Below, one piece after another: positions 19,384-30,635 of a stretch of DNA of 64,000 bases (position 1 is its first letter; every line of letters starts with the position of its first letter). The translations under genes and the position numbers were made by a program. This DNA is from Prostheceraeus crozeri (Eukaryota > Platyhelminthes > Polycladida > Euryleptidae), in NCBI GenBank assembly GCA_907163375.1, contig CAJQUW010010425.1, forward strand, positions 1-64,000. Direction: 5' to 3'. The notes under the pieces are model-generated. The model did no database searches, was not told where the DNA came from, and saw only the letters and a program-made list of their open reading frames with translations.

Positions 19384-21058
19384 TACAGTCCGTTTCATAA
19401 AAAAGTGGATCATCCTAAAATTCGACTAAATAAAACATAAGTATGATACAGAAAGCATTTTTCATGTTATTTCATGTCCCTAATATATTTGAATGTCCTT
19501 ATATAATCTGATCAGCTATGATACAGTAACGGTTCTTAAGAAGCTAATATTTTGTGGCTCTACCCTTATTGTCAATGACATCACCAATTCGTCTAGGCAT
19601 TGATTCGATGATATCGTTGATTTTTGACTGATCTAACTTTCTCCACTCTCTTTTTAACAGTGACGTAAGTTGTGATACGCCATCTGTAGGTAACAGTGAA
19701 CGACGAACGTTACGTTTTAGAATACTCCATACATTTTCTATGGGATTCAGATCAGGAGAACGAGCTGGCCAAGATAATGTCCTAGGCCCTAATTGAGACT
19801 TGCAGAAGTTGACTCTACTACTCCTGTGACACGTAGCATTATCATCCATAAATAACCAAATCGATGGATCACCAAGTTGATCTGTCATTTGGGCAATGTT
19901 CATTCGTAAAACATTCACATAGCGTTCAGAATTCATCGTTCCTTGCTGTATGTGAAGTTCAGAGCGGCTATTGGTCCAAATGCCAGCCCAAATCAGTAGA
20001 GTCGCACCACCTTGTACCCGGGGACGATGTAAATGTCTCGGAATTTCCTGATCAGATTTTATCCATAATCTCAATCGACCATCACTATCCTTCAGACGGA
20101 CTGATGCCTCATCAGACCAGACAACCCGATCCCATTGATTTCGCCAGTGACAATGACTCATTGCCCATCTTAGACGTCTTTTTGTATGCTGATCTGATAA
20201 TTCGATCTGAGAGGGCCTCTTACAGCTCTTGAAATTCGACTCAATCAGTCTTCTACGAATAGTGGACTTAGAAATAGACGAGACTAGTGCAGCCATCTCA
20301 GTTAACGAGAGACGTGGATCAACTTTAACAAATCTCAAAATTAGGCGGTCTCTACGTTTGGATGTTTTGCGTGGACGGCCAGAGCCCTCTTTACGACAGA
20401 GTCGAAAATCATCATTATGCCATCGATGCACATTTGTGTAAGGGACATTTAGTCGCTTGCTTGTAGCTCGCAAAGAAAACCCTAGTTCTACTAGCAAGGC
20501 TGACACTTTGCCTTTTGTGAATGCGATCTCGTTATTGTTCATTTGTGCTTTGTATTGTTTTCAACCGGTAAGAGATAGATTTCTAGCTGAAAGCAATCAG
20601 GAGTGCTGCCAACACCACCGCAACGAAGTCAGGAAGCTATGGAACATGAAGTCCAGTTGATCACATGTAGCAGTTACATTATTGTTGATGAATAATGGTG
20701 CTATACTGGCTCTGATTGACCGATTTTCTTTATTTTTGTTTTGCTTGATAGCTTTCGGCTTGTAGAACAACATATTACATAACAAAGGAAACAAATGTAA
20801 TTTTATAAGAGTGAGGTATGATTTTGTATAACATTGCTAAATGAAGATCAAATTATCTACTACTTTTTTTATGTATAACAGGAAAACAACTCAATATTCA
20901 TGCTCCCAATTCCCAACAATTTCCAACAATGATATTAGTAAGCACAACTGACATATCTTCCAAATTTCAGAGAAATTCGTTCAAGTTTGGCGGAGTTAGA
21001 CAAAGTTGAAGTTAAGGCGATGTTTAAGGGTGATCCATTTTCTATGAAACAATCTGTA
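19384..21058 (-). mobile_element. Tc1-type DNA transposon with TA target duplication
   Basis: The element runs from CAGTCCGTTTCATAAAAAAG at 19,386 to its inverted counterpart ending in CTG at 21,056, and is flanked by TA on each side (19,384-19,385 and 21,057-21,058). The terminal inverted repeats are about 33 bp and imperfect. A single transposase gene lies on the minus strand. With an open transposase and clear ends it looks young. It is inserted in the left coding part of P2. The 500 bp between the transposase start and the right end holds no second gene. Confidence 0.92.
19544..20542 (-). CDS. Tc1/mariner transposase, DD34E
   Basis: 332 residues, open. The N-terminal part has two helix-turn-helix DNA-binding units, a first around GFSLRATSKRLNVPYTNVHR and a second at residues 70-110 separated by a GSGRPRKTSKR AT-hook-like linker. 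The catalytic core has Asp in VVWSDEASV, Asp in FMDDNATCH and Glu in SPDLNPIENVW. There are 34 residues between the last two, the classic Tc1 spacing. It would bind the TIRs and move the element by cut-and-paste into TA sites. The length equals that of active Tc1 transposases. The start MNNNEIAFTKGK fits the HTH that follows. Confidence 0.95.
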   Translation of the reverse strand: MNNNEIAFTKGKVSALLVELGFSLRATSKRLNVPYTNVHRWHNDDFRLCRKEGSGRPRKTSKRRDRLILRFVKVDPRLSLTEMAALVSSISKSTIRRRLIESNFKSCKRPSQIELSDQHTKRRLRWAMSHCHWRNQWDRVVWSDEASVRLKDSDGRLRLWIKSDQEIPRHLHRPRVQGGATLLIWAGIWTNSRSELHIQQGTMNSERYVNVLRMNIAQMTDQLGDPSIWLFMDDNATCHRSSRVNFCKSQLGPRTLSWPARSPDLNPIENVWSILKRNVRRSLLPTDGVSQLTSLLKREWRKLDQSKINDIIESMPRRIGDVIDNKGRATKY

Positions 21059-21775
21059 TAAAACCTAAAGGAAAATTATTTTTTACTCAAGATAATTTAG
21101 CTTTTGATTTAAATAGAGATTTTGTAGATCTATTAAGAGGAGGAGAATTGAAAAATTATCATAGAGATGAATTGATAAAATACAAAGCTATTCTAGATAG
21201 TGTAAACGCAGCAAAAAATTCTAAACGTTATAAAGCATTAAATAACTTATTAAATCCGACTGGAATGAGTGCTCCATCTGGAATGACTACATCATGTGGA
21301 ATGGGGGATGTATGCACGAGCGTATGGGGCATAACCAATGAGTACACAAGCATATGGGACATCATATATACCAAGACCAATGGGAACGCCATCAATGAGT
21401 ACACCAGTATATTATGGAACATCATATATACCAAGACCAATGGGAACACCATCAATGAGTTCACCAGTATATGGAATACAACCATCATCATCAGCATATG
21501 GAACATCATCATATGGAGCATCATCATCATCAACAATGATTACACCTTTAAGTGATCCTTCATCAAAAAGAACACGAACAGGACTAAAAGAGACAATGGT
21601 TTTCCTACCTGATGATCCACAAGAATTAATAAATAGATTAGAGATTTTATTAGCTGCAACAAAGGAAGGACATAACTCTAGCTTTAACGAAATACACGCA
21701 ATATTGAAACGGTTATTGGAAAAGAAAATTATAAATAAGAAGGACTACAAAAGTTTATCTAAATTATTTAGTTAA
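21059..21775 (+). pseudogene. Conserved Polinton protein with Tyr/Pro/Met repeats (P2), broken
   Basis: Coding sequence resumes directly after the Tc1 element. It has a Lys-rich N-part (LLRGGELKNYHRDELIKYK), a repetitive middle in which SYIPRPMGTPSMS recurs, and a conserved C-terminal helix pair (EIHAILKRLLEKKIINKKDYKSLSK). That C-terminal pattern, a short linker helix plus K-DY-L, recurs beside penton genes in animal Polintons. Its function is unknown to me. It ends 2 bp before the penton gene start. The frame is broken. Confidence 0.5.
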
Positions 21776-21777
21776 AA

Positions 21778-22566
21778 ATGTCTTCGGCAGAACTAGAAAA
21801 AATTAATAAACATTTAGAAAATTTAACCGAGATTTTGACCTCATCAAAATTTAGTACGACATTAAAATTTATAGAAACTACTTCATCGCATACTTGTAAT
21901 TTAGACCCTATTATTCACTTAGAACAAGACAAACATTATGAAGTAGCATTAACTAGTTTTTCAACATTTAACACTATACAAAATATTATCAAAGATGTAA
22001 ATGACCGATTTAAATATTCTAATGAAAAAGGCAAAACTTGGAAAATACTGACTTTTCTTCCTGGATCTTATGAAGTTGAATCGATTTCCAATGAAATAAA
22101 AAGACATTTAGGTATTCAATTTAGAGACAAGAAACAATTACATTTCGCAGTTGAACCAGCAGTAAATAAATTTTCTCTTACTTTAGATGAAAATCATCAA
22201 GTTGATTTTGATATTGACAAATCTTTATCAAGACTATTAGGATTTAAAAAGAAACTCTATGCACAAGGTTTTCATATCAGTGAAAATATACCTAAAATAA
22301 CTGAAATAAATTCAATCAACGTTCAGTGTGATATTATAGAAGGTGGTTATGTTAATGGAAAGCTAACAAATCATATCTTCAGTTATCCTGCATTTACAGT
22401 TCGGATTGGTTACAGTTTAAATGTAATCCCAAAATCATTAATATATTTTCCAGTTACAAGAAAAACAATTAATTCAAATACCATTAGAATAACAGATGAG
22501 AAAGGAAAGGCAATAAATTTTGGAGGTGAAGAGATTATGATAGATCTATTATTACAAGAGGTGTAA
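21778..22566 (+). CDS. Penton / minor capsid protein, single jelly-roll (P2)
   Basis: 262 residues, open. After a helical N-terminus it follows the Polinton penton pattern: LDPIIHLEQDKHYEVALTSF (strand B-C start), LPGSYEVESISNEI, then SLSRLLGFKKK and a strand-rich C-terminal half. The protein would form pentamers at the vertices of the capsid. It lies between the Tyr/Pro repeat gene and the packaging ATPase, the usual neighbourhood. It is much shorter than the penton of P3 (537 residues). An isolated GGAAC-TTC-GTTCC hairpin follows the stop. Confidence 0.75.
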   Translation: MSSAELEKINKHLENLTEILTSSKFSTTLKFIETTSSHTCNLDPIIHLEQDKHYEVALTSFSTFNTIQNIIKDVNDRFKYSNEKGKTWKILTFLPGSYEVESISNEIKRHLGIQFRDKKQLHFAVEPAVNKFSLTLDENHQVDFDIDKSLSRLLGFKKKLYAQGFHISENIPKITEINSINVQCDIIEGGYVNGKLTNHIFSYPAFTVRIGYSLNVIPKSLIYFPVTRKTINSNTIRITDEKGKAINFGGEEIMIDLLLQEV

Positions 22567-22627
22567 ATCTCTTGTGGAACTTCGTTCCGGCGTGAAGTTT
22601 AATTTTTCTTAAAAATATTGACTTAAA

Positions 22628-23408
22628 ATGAGTGAAAACAGTTCTGTAAAATACCCACTAAACAAGAAAGTGAAATTCAATCATCATCATAACTTGTCAA
22701 ATAAAGTTTTATCAGTTATCTGTGGAAGATGAGGTTGTGGAAAAACGTATCTATTATTTAAAATTCTCACGACACCCAACTTTTTTGGATTATAACAATC
22801 TTATCATTTATACAACAACAGCAGAACAACCTATTTATCAATTTTTGAAATATGGCTTTGAAAATAATCTTACAAAATCAGCTATAGCTTCACTGTTTGA
22901 AGAATATGAAAAATCGGAGTATGAAGAGGAAATAAGTTCCTGGTATGAAGAAGCAGCGAAAAATAAACAATTAGTAGAACCCGAAATAAATAAACACATA
23001 TCGATGCAATTAATAGATGATAGTGGTAATATGCAAGATCCTAGTAAACTAAATAAAACGAAAAAACATTGTGTCGTGTTTGATGATTGTGTTAATAACA
23101 AGGATCAGGCAGTTCAGAGAAATTATTTTACAAGAGGACGACACAATAACTGTGGTGTCTTTTATTTGACGCAAAGTTATTCACTAGATGGCAGCGTTAT
23201 TAGAAAGAATGCTAATATTTTTATGCTTTTCGAAATCAATTCAAGAAACCGAAGTGATTTGTTAAGAGACTTATGTATAAGAAATAAAGATGACTTTAAA
23301 CAATCTTGCAGTAATGGTCAAACGATTATGGATTTATCACAATCAATATCGATAAAAAGGTACATGATAGAGTTATCGAACAATTATTCTCTGACTGAAA
23401 GTGAATAG
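22628..23408 (+). pseudogene. A32/FtsK-like packaging ATPase 1 (P2), broken
   Basis: A genome-packaging ATPase of the A32/HerA-FtsK group. A P-loop GRCGCGKT follows a His/Asn-rich start. Walker B is HCVVFDDCVNN, and RGRHNNCGVFYLTQSY is the conserved sensor-like region after it. In the family this motor pumps DNA into the empty capsid. The stop lies about 20 bp from that of the convergent polymerase. The frame is broken. A second, clearly different ATPase of the same group lies at 27,746-28,420 on the other strand. Confidence 0.75.
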
Positions 23409-23429
23409 AAATGTTCTCTGACTAGTGCA

Positions 23430-26400
23430 TTATAATTCCTCTTCCCAGTCTTCACTATCAGTGTATTCACTATCACTGTATTCCATTATATTACATTCTT
23501 TTTTTATTCGATGAAATATTTCGTCTTGAACATCTTCTCCGTTATAAGGTAGCATAATACCATTTGCATCAGGTGCTTGACGTTTAAGAATATTTATTTT
23601 ACCAGTGAATCTCTTTTCTTCAGTGTTATTATTTTTATCAGGAATACTAATACCAGTTTCTAAAGATCTTTTCCATGGTTTATTAACAATTGCTGTCAAT
23701 GTTTCGCCATAGTATAATTGTATAAAATCTTCTACTTTTACTTTAGTTTTTGTATAGCCTTTAAATGTTTTCTTTTCGGCTATTCTTCCATGTTCATCTA
23801 CAGTGATACAATATTTTTTTAGGAGCAATGAATATTGCAAATATAATTCCGCCATTCCCATAATAATTTTTCCCTTGACACAATTCCCCACCAACATATC
23901 CAGTAGCATCTAATTTATTGAAGAGTTCATTGGAAATGTATATTGAATCAGCATCTGTATAATGTATGTATTTTTCTTTGAAACCATTAATTTCTAAAAT
24001 AGAATTGTTCATGATTCGTCTAGAGTGAGTAAGAATAAAAGAACCTAAATGTGATGGCATGAATGATGTCTTTTCAGTGTCTGCAATATTAGCTTTAAGA
24101 AATTCATCATCTTCCATTTCTACTTTCACTAAGAATTGTTCATCATTTACTTTTTCAAAATCTTTTACTTCTTGAGTGAAATTTTTTCTCAATGTATTCT
24201 CATTCCATAAATGATATTTAGTGGTTATGTCTTTTTGTACGGTTTTTCCATATAGTGAATTCATTAATAATTTAATTAACTCATCGTCTACAGTGTTTCC
24301 TTTTATTTTAAATTGTTTTCTTAAATTGAAGAGCTTTTCAATGTATTTTCGAAATGGTGAAACGTGATAATTTTCTTCATAGATTATACCATCTGTAATA
24401 GATAATATTTTTCCACCACATCTAACAATTTCCTGTATGTCTACAGAAGTTAATACATCATAACACATTCCATTCCTAAACCTTATTATTTCTTGATTGC
24501 AATTGTTTTCATTTTTTACCTTATCTTTCGCTGAAACTGGTTGGAAAAACATATCATCAGGATAATGAAACACAACTAAGAATATTCCAGTTTTAGGACG
24601 AAATGATTGAGTGTTAAATTGATATAATACTGCTTGTTCTTCTTCTTGTCTAAATTTTCTAGCTGATTCAGCTTTAGGGTATTCTGAATGTTCATCATAC
24701 ATAGCTGATGGATATAAAGATGTTGCATCAAAAGCCATTAAGAATTCATTTTGTTGTTCGAGTAGTTTATGTTCAATTTCTTTACAAAGATCATTCTTGT
24801 CTTGCAACTGATTATACTCTTTCATTAAATCTATTAAATTATCACCAGGTAAATACCGCTGTAATATTGCTATCAAGATGTTACAAAATGGAGATATATA
24901 ATTTCTTATATTTGCGGACACTCTTCCACCTTTAACAGATTTTCTAACATAGTTTTTAGTCCATAAATCAGTATGTGAGTGTATAAGTGTATTGTCCTCT
25001 TGTACGCTCTTAATCCAACCGCTAAATGTTAAAGCGGAGGATGTTAAATTAGTAGTTATATCTTCACCAATTAATTCTTGCATAACATTAGTATAGTTGT
25101 AGATACAAAATGCTAATGAAAGAACATCGTTAATTAAATGCGGTTTCCACTCATGTTCTTTTTCTTTATAATTGTCATGTGTAATTTCTCCAATTTCATA
25201 ATTTAATTTACACATATTGGTGGGTATTTTAAAATTCTCGCACCATTTGGAAAGACTCGTTTTCACGTGTTGATAGCTACATTTCATTACAATAGTTTGT
25301 AGTGGTAGTATATGAGGATTTCGTTTGGAAGATTGTTGGTTAGATCTAGAGGAACATTGTTGCTTTGATCTAGAGGAAAGTTGGATATACTTACTAACAC
25401 TTTCAGTTGTATAAGGATTTTGTAAAGAAGCACTAAGTATTCCTCTTGATGTTTTAAGCGGTGGTTTAGTTAATTTAAAATTAGATTTTATCGGAAAATA
25501 TGAATCGAATCCTGATGAATTGTGCGCTATTAAAGTTATTTTCGGATAATTAAAAGATCCAAGGTTTTTGAAAAATTGATGCAGCGGACATTCATCTTGT
25601 TTCCTAATAAAGATTTTCACACAACGTTGAAGTTTGTTAAGTTCTTGTTCAGTTAAGTTATTGTATTCACTTATCTGTTTCTTAAGTTCTTTAACTGCAT
25701 GTTCATCCTTACTACTTTTTATTTTAATCATATCGCGTAACAATCGTGCGTCTACTTCTTCCAATCTTCGCTTCGGTAAGCAACGCATGAATTTATTGAA
25801 ATTGATAGCAGCTAAAGCATAAGGAATAGGATGAGCTGTTGGACAACGAGGATCTGGATAAGTTTCGAGATCCAATATATATGTTGAACCATGGTCAACA
25901 AGTAGTTTCTTTGTTGCGGTTTTATACGGAAGTGTTGTTAGATTTTCGTCAGTAACTGTTTTATATATTGGTTTGAAATTATTTTCAATTTCTCTAATAG
26001 CTGCGGGTTTATGATTCTTGTCTATCAAACAATAGTGTCCTATTGATGAACCTTCGTGAGAATAATTGTAATAAACGTAATTATGAGTTGCTGTAATACC
26101 TCTAGGATTTAAATGACGATTAGTAGGGCTGTAATACTGAACACATTCTCCAAAGTATTTATTGAATTGAGAAAATTTGCAGTTTGACATTACTCCTGTT
26201 CTAGATGTAGCTTTCTCTTTATATAAAAACTCATTAAACATCTCGAACATAATTTTAGCTTCTTCTTGATTGAAACCACGTAAGGCGTTGTAACATTTTA
26301 TAAAGCAGAAATCTTCAGAAGGAATGTAGCAATATTGTCTGATGTATTCTTTGATTCTATATTTCATGTTAATACCAGCACCTCTATGTGATCTTTGTAC

Positions 26401-26922
26401 TAGCTTCATTCCAAAATCTTCGTATTTGAGACTACCTGTAAAAACCCATTCATTAGTATCTGATTTGTCATCTAGATTACGACGCCATGTTTCAAATGAA
26501 TTTTTATTATAAAATGTAGCGTAAAAATTTTGTATTATGGTTTCATCTTCTTTGATTATTACACCAAATAAATTTAAAACTTTCCCATTTCGTAAAAGGT
26601 CACGTATATCATTTACTATATTAGTAAAAAGTTCATTTTCATACGTGATTTCGTTCGGATTAAACAGATTCAATAGATCGTCACCAAGTCTATCATTAGA
26701 GAATATATCAGTTTCTAATGTTTCTAATGTTTCCCTTGTTCTACGTGTCTGTTTTTTAATATTACGTTTAATACTACGCTTAATACTACGTTTAGTGCGT
26801 TTCTGTTTTTTAATACGTTTACGTTTCTTTAATGAAGCAACTTATGAATCAAATTCAGCAATTTGTTTCTTGATTAATTCGTCAATCGTATGTTCTGATC
26901 CTTTATTCATTTTACCATTCAT
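23430..26922 (-). pseudogene. Protein-primed DNA polymerase, adenovirus-like type (P2), broken
   Basis: A different polymerase from that of P1. The N-terminus is short and Lys/Arg-rich, probably a nuclear signal (KKRKRIKKQKRTKRS). Then Exo I is ILDLETYPD, Exo II is LIAHNSSGFDSYF, and Exo III is HLINDVLSLAF. Motif A is FDATSLYPSAMYD, motif B LLMNSLYGKTVQ and motif C YTDADSIYIS, all in order, with a TPR-like insertion typical of protein-primed enzymes between A and B. The LETY form of Exo I is closer to adenovirus polymerases, whereas P1 has DFEAY with a zinc/HNH insert. All catalytic carboxylates are recognisable. The frame is broken. Confidence 0.88.
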
Positions 26923-26966
26923 ATTTTTAAAAGAAAAAATTATGTTTTTTTATTTTTATTTTTAAA

Positions 26967-27286
26967 TATATACAGGAATATTTAGTTGATGTAATGTTTC
27001 TAACTCATACTTTGTTAAATTTTCTTTCTTAACCAACCACCATAAATTATTATACGCTAAAAATACTCTGAAACTTCGTAGACAAACTGGAAAGGTTTTT
27101 GTTTTAGTGTAACTTCTTATACCGTGTTTTATTTTATAGTCTTTAACGAACTCTATGTATTATTAATGGTAATAAAATTTAACTTCTTTCTTCGAATTTA
27201 CAGGATTTGTAGGATGCCTATAATCTTTTATAACTGGTACATGCTCTATTTTGTTAACCATGTGTACATGCTCTATTTTGTTAACC
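26967..27286 (-). pseudogene. Small unknown gene remnant (P2)
   Basis: Between the polymerase start and the 133-residue gene the minus strand has coding-like sequence of about 100 residues, starting at MVNKIEHV and ending with WWLVKKENLTKYELETLHQ. I do not recognise it. The first eight codons are duplicated in tandem. Broken. It could be a short DNA-binding or regulatory gene of the element. Confidence 0.35.
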
Positions 27287-27304
27287 ATATTTTTTATAAC
27301 GAAT

Positions 27305-27706
27305 TTACATTTCACTTAACTCGTTAAATATTGGTTTTATATCATTTAATGTGTTCTTAGCATCATAAATTAAAGGTTTCACACTTTTCAATACATCTCG
27401 GAAATCACTAATTCCTGTTCGTATAGCATCTAGTCCATCCCTATTTTCTAATCGTTTAAGAGTTTGAATGCCTAACACATTATTCAGATAACGATCGAAA
27501 TAGAAGTAAAAAGTTTCAGGTATAATCGTTAGTGGTTCAAGTGATTCGTTTTCTAAAAAGATAGTTATTTCTTCCATGATATGAGTTGATAGATTTTTCG
27601 TAGCTGCGTAAGCGCTGATATCAAAATCTGATGAATTGTTATATAAGTCATGTTCACTATCTACCAATACATTTAAATCTTTATCATATACTTGCATTTG
27701 GTTCAT
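27305..27706 (-). CDS. Unknown 133-residue helical protein (P2)
   Basis: An open frame in the run of left-facing P2 genes, 40 bp downstream of ATPase 2. It is acidic (many Asp/Glu), predicted mostly helical, with no Cys/His cluster, signal peptide or membrane segment. The second half, DAIRTGISDFRDVLKSVKP and onwards, has a heptad-like Leu/Ile pattern. No family is recognised. The position would suit a small accessory or scaffold protein, but nothing in the sequence decides this. Confidence 0.45.
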   Translation of the reverse strand: MNQMQVYDKDLNVLVDSEHDLYNNSSDFDISAYAATKNLSTHIMEEITIFLENESLEPLTIIPETFYFYFDRYLNNVLGIQTLKRLENRDGLDAIRTGISDFRDVLKSVKPLIYDAKNTLNDIKPIFNELSEM

Positions 27707-27745
27707 AATAGTATCAACATGTATTATACCATATTTAACATGTGT

Positions 27746-28420
27746 TTATTTTGCCAAAGGTAAAGTTAGTTTATAATTTCTCTTGATATCCTCAAAGAAT
27801 GCTGTATTATTTTGTGTAGTTGTATAAAAGGTTTCAACGTTTTCTCTAATCTTATTATCTACGTCACAAGCTTTATGAGCTAATACAACTATTCGTCTAT
27901 GATGGTGACGACCTTTTGTAAATATTTCTGATATGTTCTTTTGTTTCACTAAACTAGCTACATCATCTAATATTAGTAAAGAGTTCTGTTCATATGTACC
28001 CGCAAAATTTTCCATATCTTCTAACATATATATAAATTTTCTATACCATAAACATTAGAATATCGTTTCCATTCGTCAGACTGCATACAGAAAATATGTA
28101 CATCTTCTTCATCGAAATGTTGTTGGATATACTTACGCATAAATGTTGTCTTTCCACTCCCTGCCTTACCATAAACAATAAAATGTAGGTTCTCTTGTAT
28201 TAACTGTCCTGCTGGTTTCGTTCTGTATTGAGATGGAGACTTCCAACCTTTAAAGTCTTTTGTTTGTTCTTGATAAAACGCAACCTTTATTTGTTCTTGC
28301 GTTTGGAAAAAACCTAGGTAGTTTAAGAAACGATATATAAGATAAAGAATAATACATATGATAATAATTTTTACACAATGAAATTGTAGAAACTCAAAGA
28401 GACGTTCAAAATCGGAACTA
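27746..28420 (-). pseudogene. A32-like ATPase 2 with N-terminal membrane segment (P2), broken
   Basis: A second ATPase of the A32 group. P-loop GKAGSGKTTF; Walker B NSLLILDDVAS; then KGRHHHRRIVVLAHKACDV, with the same basic motif seen in ATPase 1. Unusually, about 20 uninterrupted hydrophobic residues (IIIICIILYLIYRFL region) lie near the N-terminus, so this version may be membrane-tethered. It is broken. Its sequence is far from ATPase 1, so it is not a recent duplicate. It may serve another step than packaging, or come from another element by recombination. Confidence 0.65.
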
Positions 28421-28439
28421 TTTTTAATTTTTTATATGG

Positions 28440-28615
28440 GAAAAACACTTCAAAGTCCGGACGTCCGGACTTGTGTCCGACACTCCTTTGAGTGTGTTAT
28501 GCCTCTATAGCACCTCCGGACTACTACGGAATTTGTAGTCCGAGGCTTAAAAAGAGGCAAGACACTCAAGTGAGTGTATGGACACGAGCTCCGGACTACT
28601 ACGGACACAAAGTTA
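28440..28615. repeat. GC-rich cluster of inverted repeats (P2)
   Basis: In an otherwise AT-rich element this gap holds a perfect 20-bp palindrome at 28,453-28,472. After it come nested hairpins: CGGACTAC paired with GTAGTCCG, TGCCTCT with AGAGGCA around it, and ACACTCA with TGAGTGT. GGACTACTACGG occurs twice. It lies between the zinc-finger and ATPase 2 genes. It could be a structured replication or termination signal. Confidence 0.7.
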
Positions 28616-28616
28616 A

Positions 28617-29219
28617 TTACACATGACAAATTGTTGCATGACGTGAGAAGTTTCTCTTCAATAAAACTTTGCTACAGTTATTACATCTCACTTGTGTTTT
28701 TAAACATTCTTTACATTGGTATTTACTATCATAAAATTCTGTTTTGGGTTTAAGAATTTGACAACTAGTACATTTACGCGTGCCAATCATACATGAATTA
28801 GAATGATTAGTAAAACCCTGACTAGTAAAAAATTTATTACAATTCAAACATTGTCTATCTCTTATTTTTGCTTGTGGTGGTAATTGACATATCTTTTGAT
28901 GACGTACAAAATTTTTAGATCTTATACTTTTTCAACAATCATTACACGTTCTTTTTACTTGTGGTACCATTTGTTGTTGAGCAGGTTGTATTATTTGTGG
29001 TACCATTTGTTGTTGTTGTTGAGCAGGTTGCGCTTGTACCATTTGTTGTTGTTGAGCAGGTTGTATAATTTGTGGTACCATTTGTTGTTGTTGTTGGGTA
29101 GGTTGTACTTGTACATGTGTTGGATGTACTGTTGGATGTACTGTTGCATGTACTACTTTCATTTGTTTATTTAGTAATGCTTTATTACGAAAAGATAAAT
29201 TACAGATTTCGCATAACAT
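28617..29219 (-). pseudogene. Multi-zinc-finger protein with Gln repeats (P2), broken
   Basis: The minus strand begins MLCEICNLSF with a C2H2-like finger. A low-complexity stretch of QQQ and MVPQIIQPAQ units (about 60 residues) follows, then several CxxC...H...C clusters (CNNC, CTSC, CKEC), the last being CNNCSKVLLKRNFSRHATIC. Fingers of this pattern are common in Polinton and mimivirus-like DNA-binding proteins. It starts only about 20 bp from the divergent fibre-like gene and replaces the P1 clamp-like gene in position. Broken. Confidence 0.6.
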
Positions 29220-29239
29220 ATTTTTAAACAGAAAAAATT

Positions 29240-30114
29240 ATGTTAACAAATGTTGGAGGATCTGCTTACATTCCAAATAATCAAGAATCAGAAATAGAAC
29301 TAGACAGCTGTGTCATGAAAACTGGAGACGTTTTAACAGGTCCGTTACATCTTTCTATTCTTCCACAACAAAATACTGAGTTAACAAGTAAAGAATATGT
29401 TGATAGACAGTTCGATAGAATTGTGACACTGCTGGCTCCACTAATGAAGGAAACAAAGCTTCTAAAGCAGAATGATGAAAGACTGAAAGAAAAGCTAACA
29501 GACCTAAGGACAAAACAAACACATCTAAGCACCAAACATGGAAATATAGAAGCAGATATATCAAAACTTCATGAAAAAATAACAGAATATTCAAAGATTG
29601 TAATCCTATTATCAATAAATTTAAAGTCTGCAATTATAAAGAATAAACATCAAACTAAACAACTGAAAGAAGAATTGAAGAATGAACTAGAAAAATTTTC
29701 CGATAAGAATCAAAAATTATTACAACAGTTGCAACAGCTGCAATCTACATTCCAAAAAAGTGTTGATGAATTGAGTACCAGAATTACACAACAAGTGAAC
29801 TTCATGATAGAATGATAAATGAAGTGAAAGCACTTAATCAAAAGGTTAGCGAATTGAAGATCCTTAAAACGAATTCAGAAAATGAAATAAAGAAAAATTG
29901 TAAAGGAAATAAGGGAAATAAGTAACAGTTGAATGTCGTTAAAGTTCAATTGAATGCTCTTAAAACGGCGTTGAAGATGAATAAGGAGAAAATGCAAGTT
30001 AATAAAAAAGAAATTAAAATACATCACACGCTGCTTGACGCAACAGATAAAGTGCAAAAGCAAATTAATAAAGTAATCACGCGGTTGTTGTCCATTCACA
30101 AACGTAAATCTTAA
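29240..30114 (+). pseudogene. Fibre-like coiled-coil protein (P2), broken
   Basis: Homologue of the P1 gene at 5,216-6,103. It opens with MLTNVGGSAYIPNN and repeats the fibre-base motif (GDVLTGPLHLSILPQQ, then SKEYVDRQ) ahead of long heptads. The two copies keep the N-terminal motif and the extreme C-terminus (IHKRKS) best and diverge in the middle of the coil, as expected if both ends contact other virion parts. Broken. Confidence 0.55.
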
Positions 30115-30141
30115 TTACAAACTTAAATTTAAGCTTAAAAA

Positions 30142-30600
30142 ATGCCTGTGATACACAAACATAATCTTAAACATTTTACTTCAAATCAAAAAATTGCAAG
30201 CGAACCATCTATGAAACCCGTGTACCATTATGACAGTGTAGAAACAATTCAAAAAGAAGGAGATGGTATCTTTTCTGGTGTAGGAAGTATCGTTAACTTG
30301 ATTAAAAATAATAAAGATTTGATTTCATCTGCTGCTGAAGGAGCAGCTGCTATAGGTAGTACAGCTAGTGCAATATCGAATGCTGTTAAGTCACAAAACG
30401 AATCAAAACAGCTAGAAGTTATTCGTAAACTTAGGAATGATGCTAAAGAACTACAAAAAGATAAAAAGCTCTCAGAGGAAACGAAAAACAAAATTGCGAA
30501 CCTGACAATTCCGAGTGAGAGTAAAAAGTCTCTTGAAGAAATGAGAGGAAATAGGGTGCAATTGGGAAATAGTGTAAACAGTGGAATAGCAAAATTCTAG
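30142..30600 (+). CDS. pVI-like membrane-active minor capsid protein (P2)
   Basis: 152 residues, open, against 187 in P1. It keeps the VYHYDSVET start region and the amphipathic GIFSGVGSIVNLIKNN and GAAAIGSTASAI segments. It lacks the 12-codon double-hairpin insertion of P1 after SVET and the hairpin-rich 3' part, so it probably shows the ancestral layout. Role by family analogy: membrane disruption during entry and capsid stabilisation. Confidence 0.55.
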   Translation: MPVIHKHNLKHFTSNQKIASEPSMKPVYHYDSVETIQKEGDGIFSGVGSIVNLIKNNKDLISSAAEGAAAIGSTASAISNAVKSQNESKQLEVIRKLRNDAKELQKDKKLSEETKNKIANLTIPSESKKSLEEMRGNRVQLGNSVNSGIAKF

Positions 30601-30635
30601 TACCAAACTGATTTTTTTTTCTAATAAAAAATATA

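Noticed and set aside
28884-29174. Plus-strand frame of YHLLLLSRLY repeats
   Set aside because: Shadow of the Gln-rich repeat in the zinc-finger gene on the other strand.
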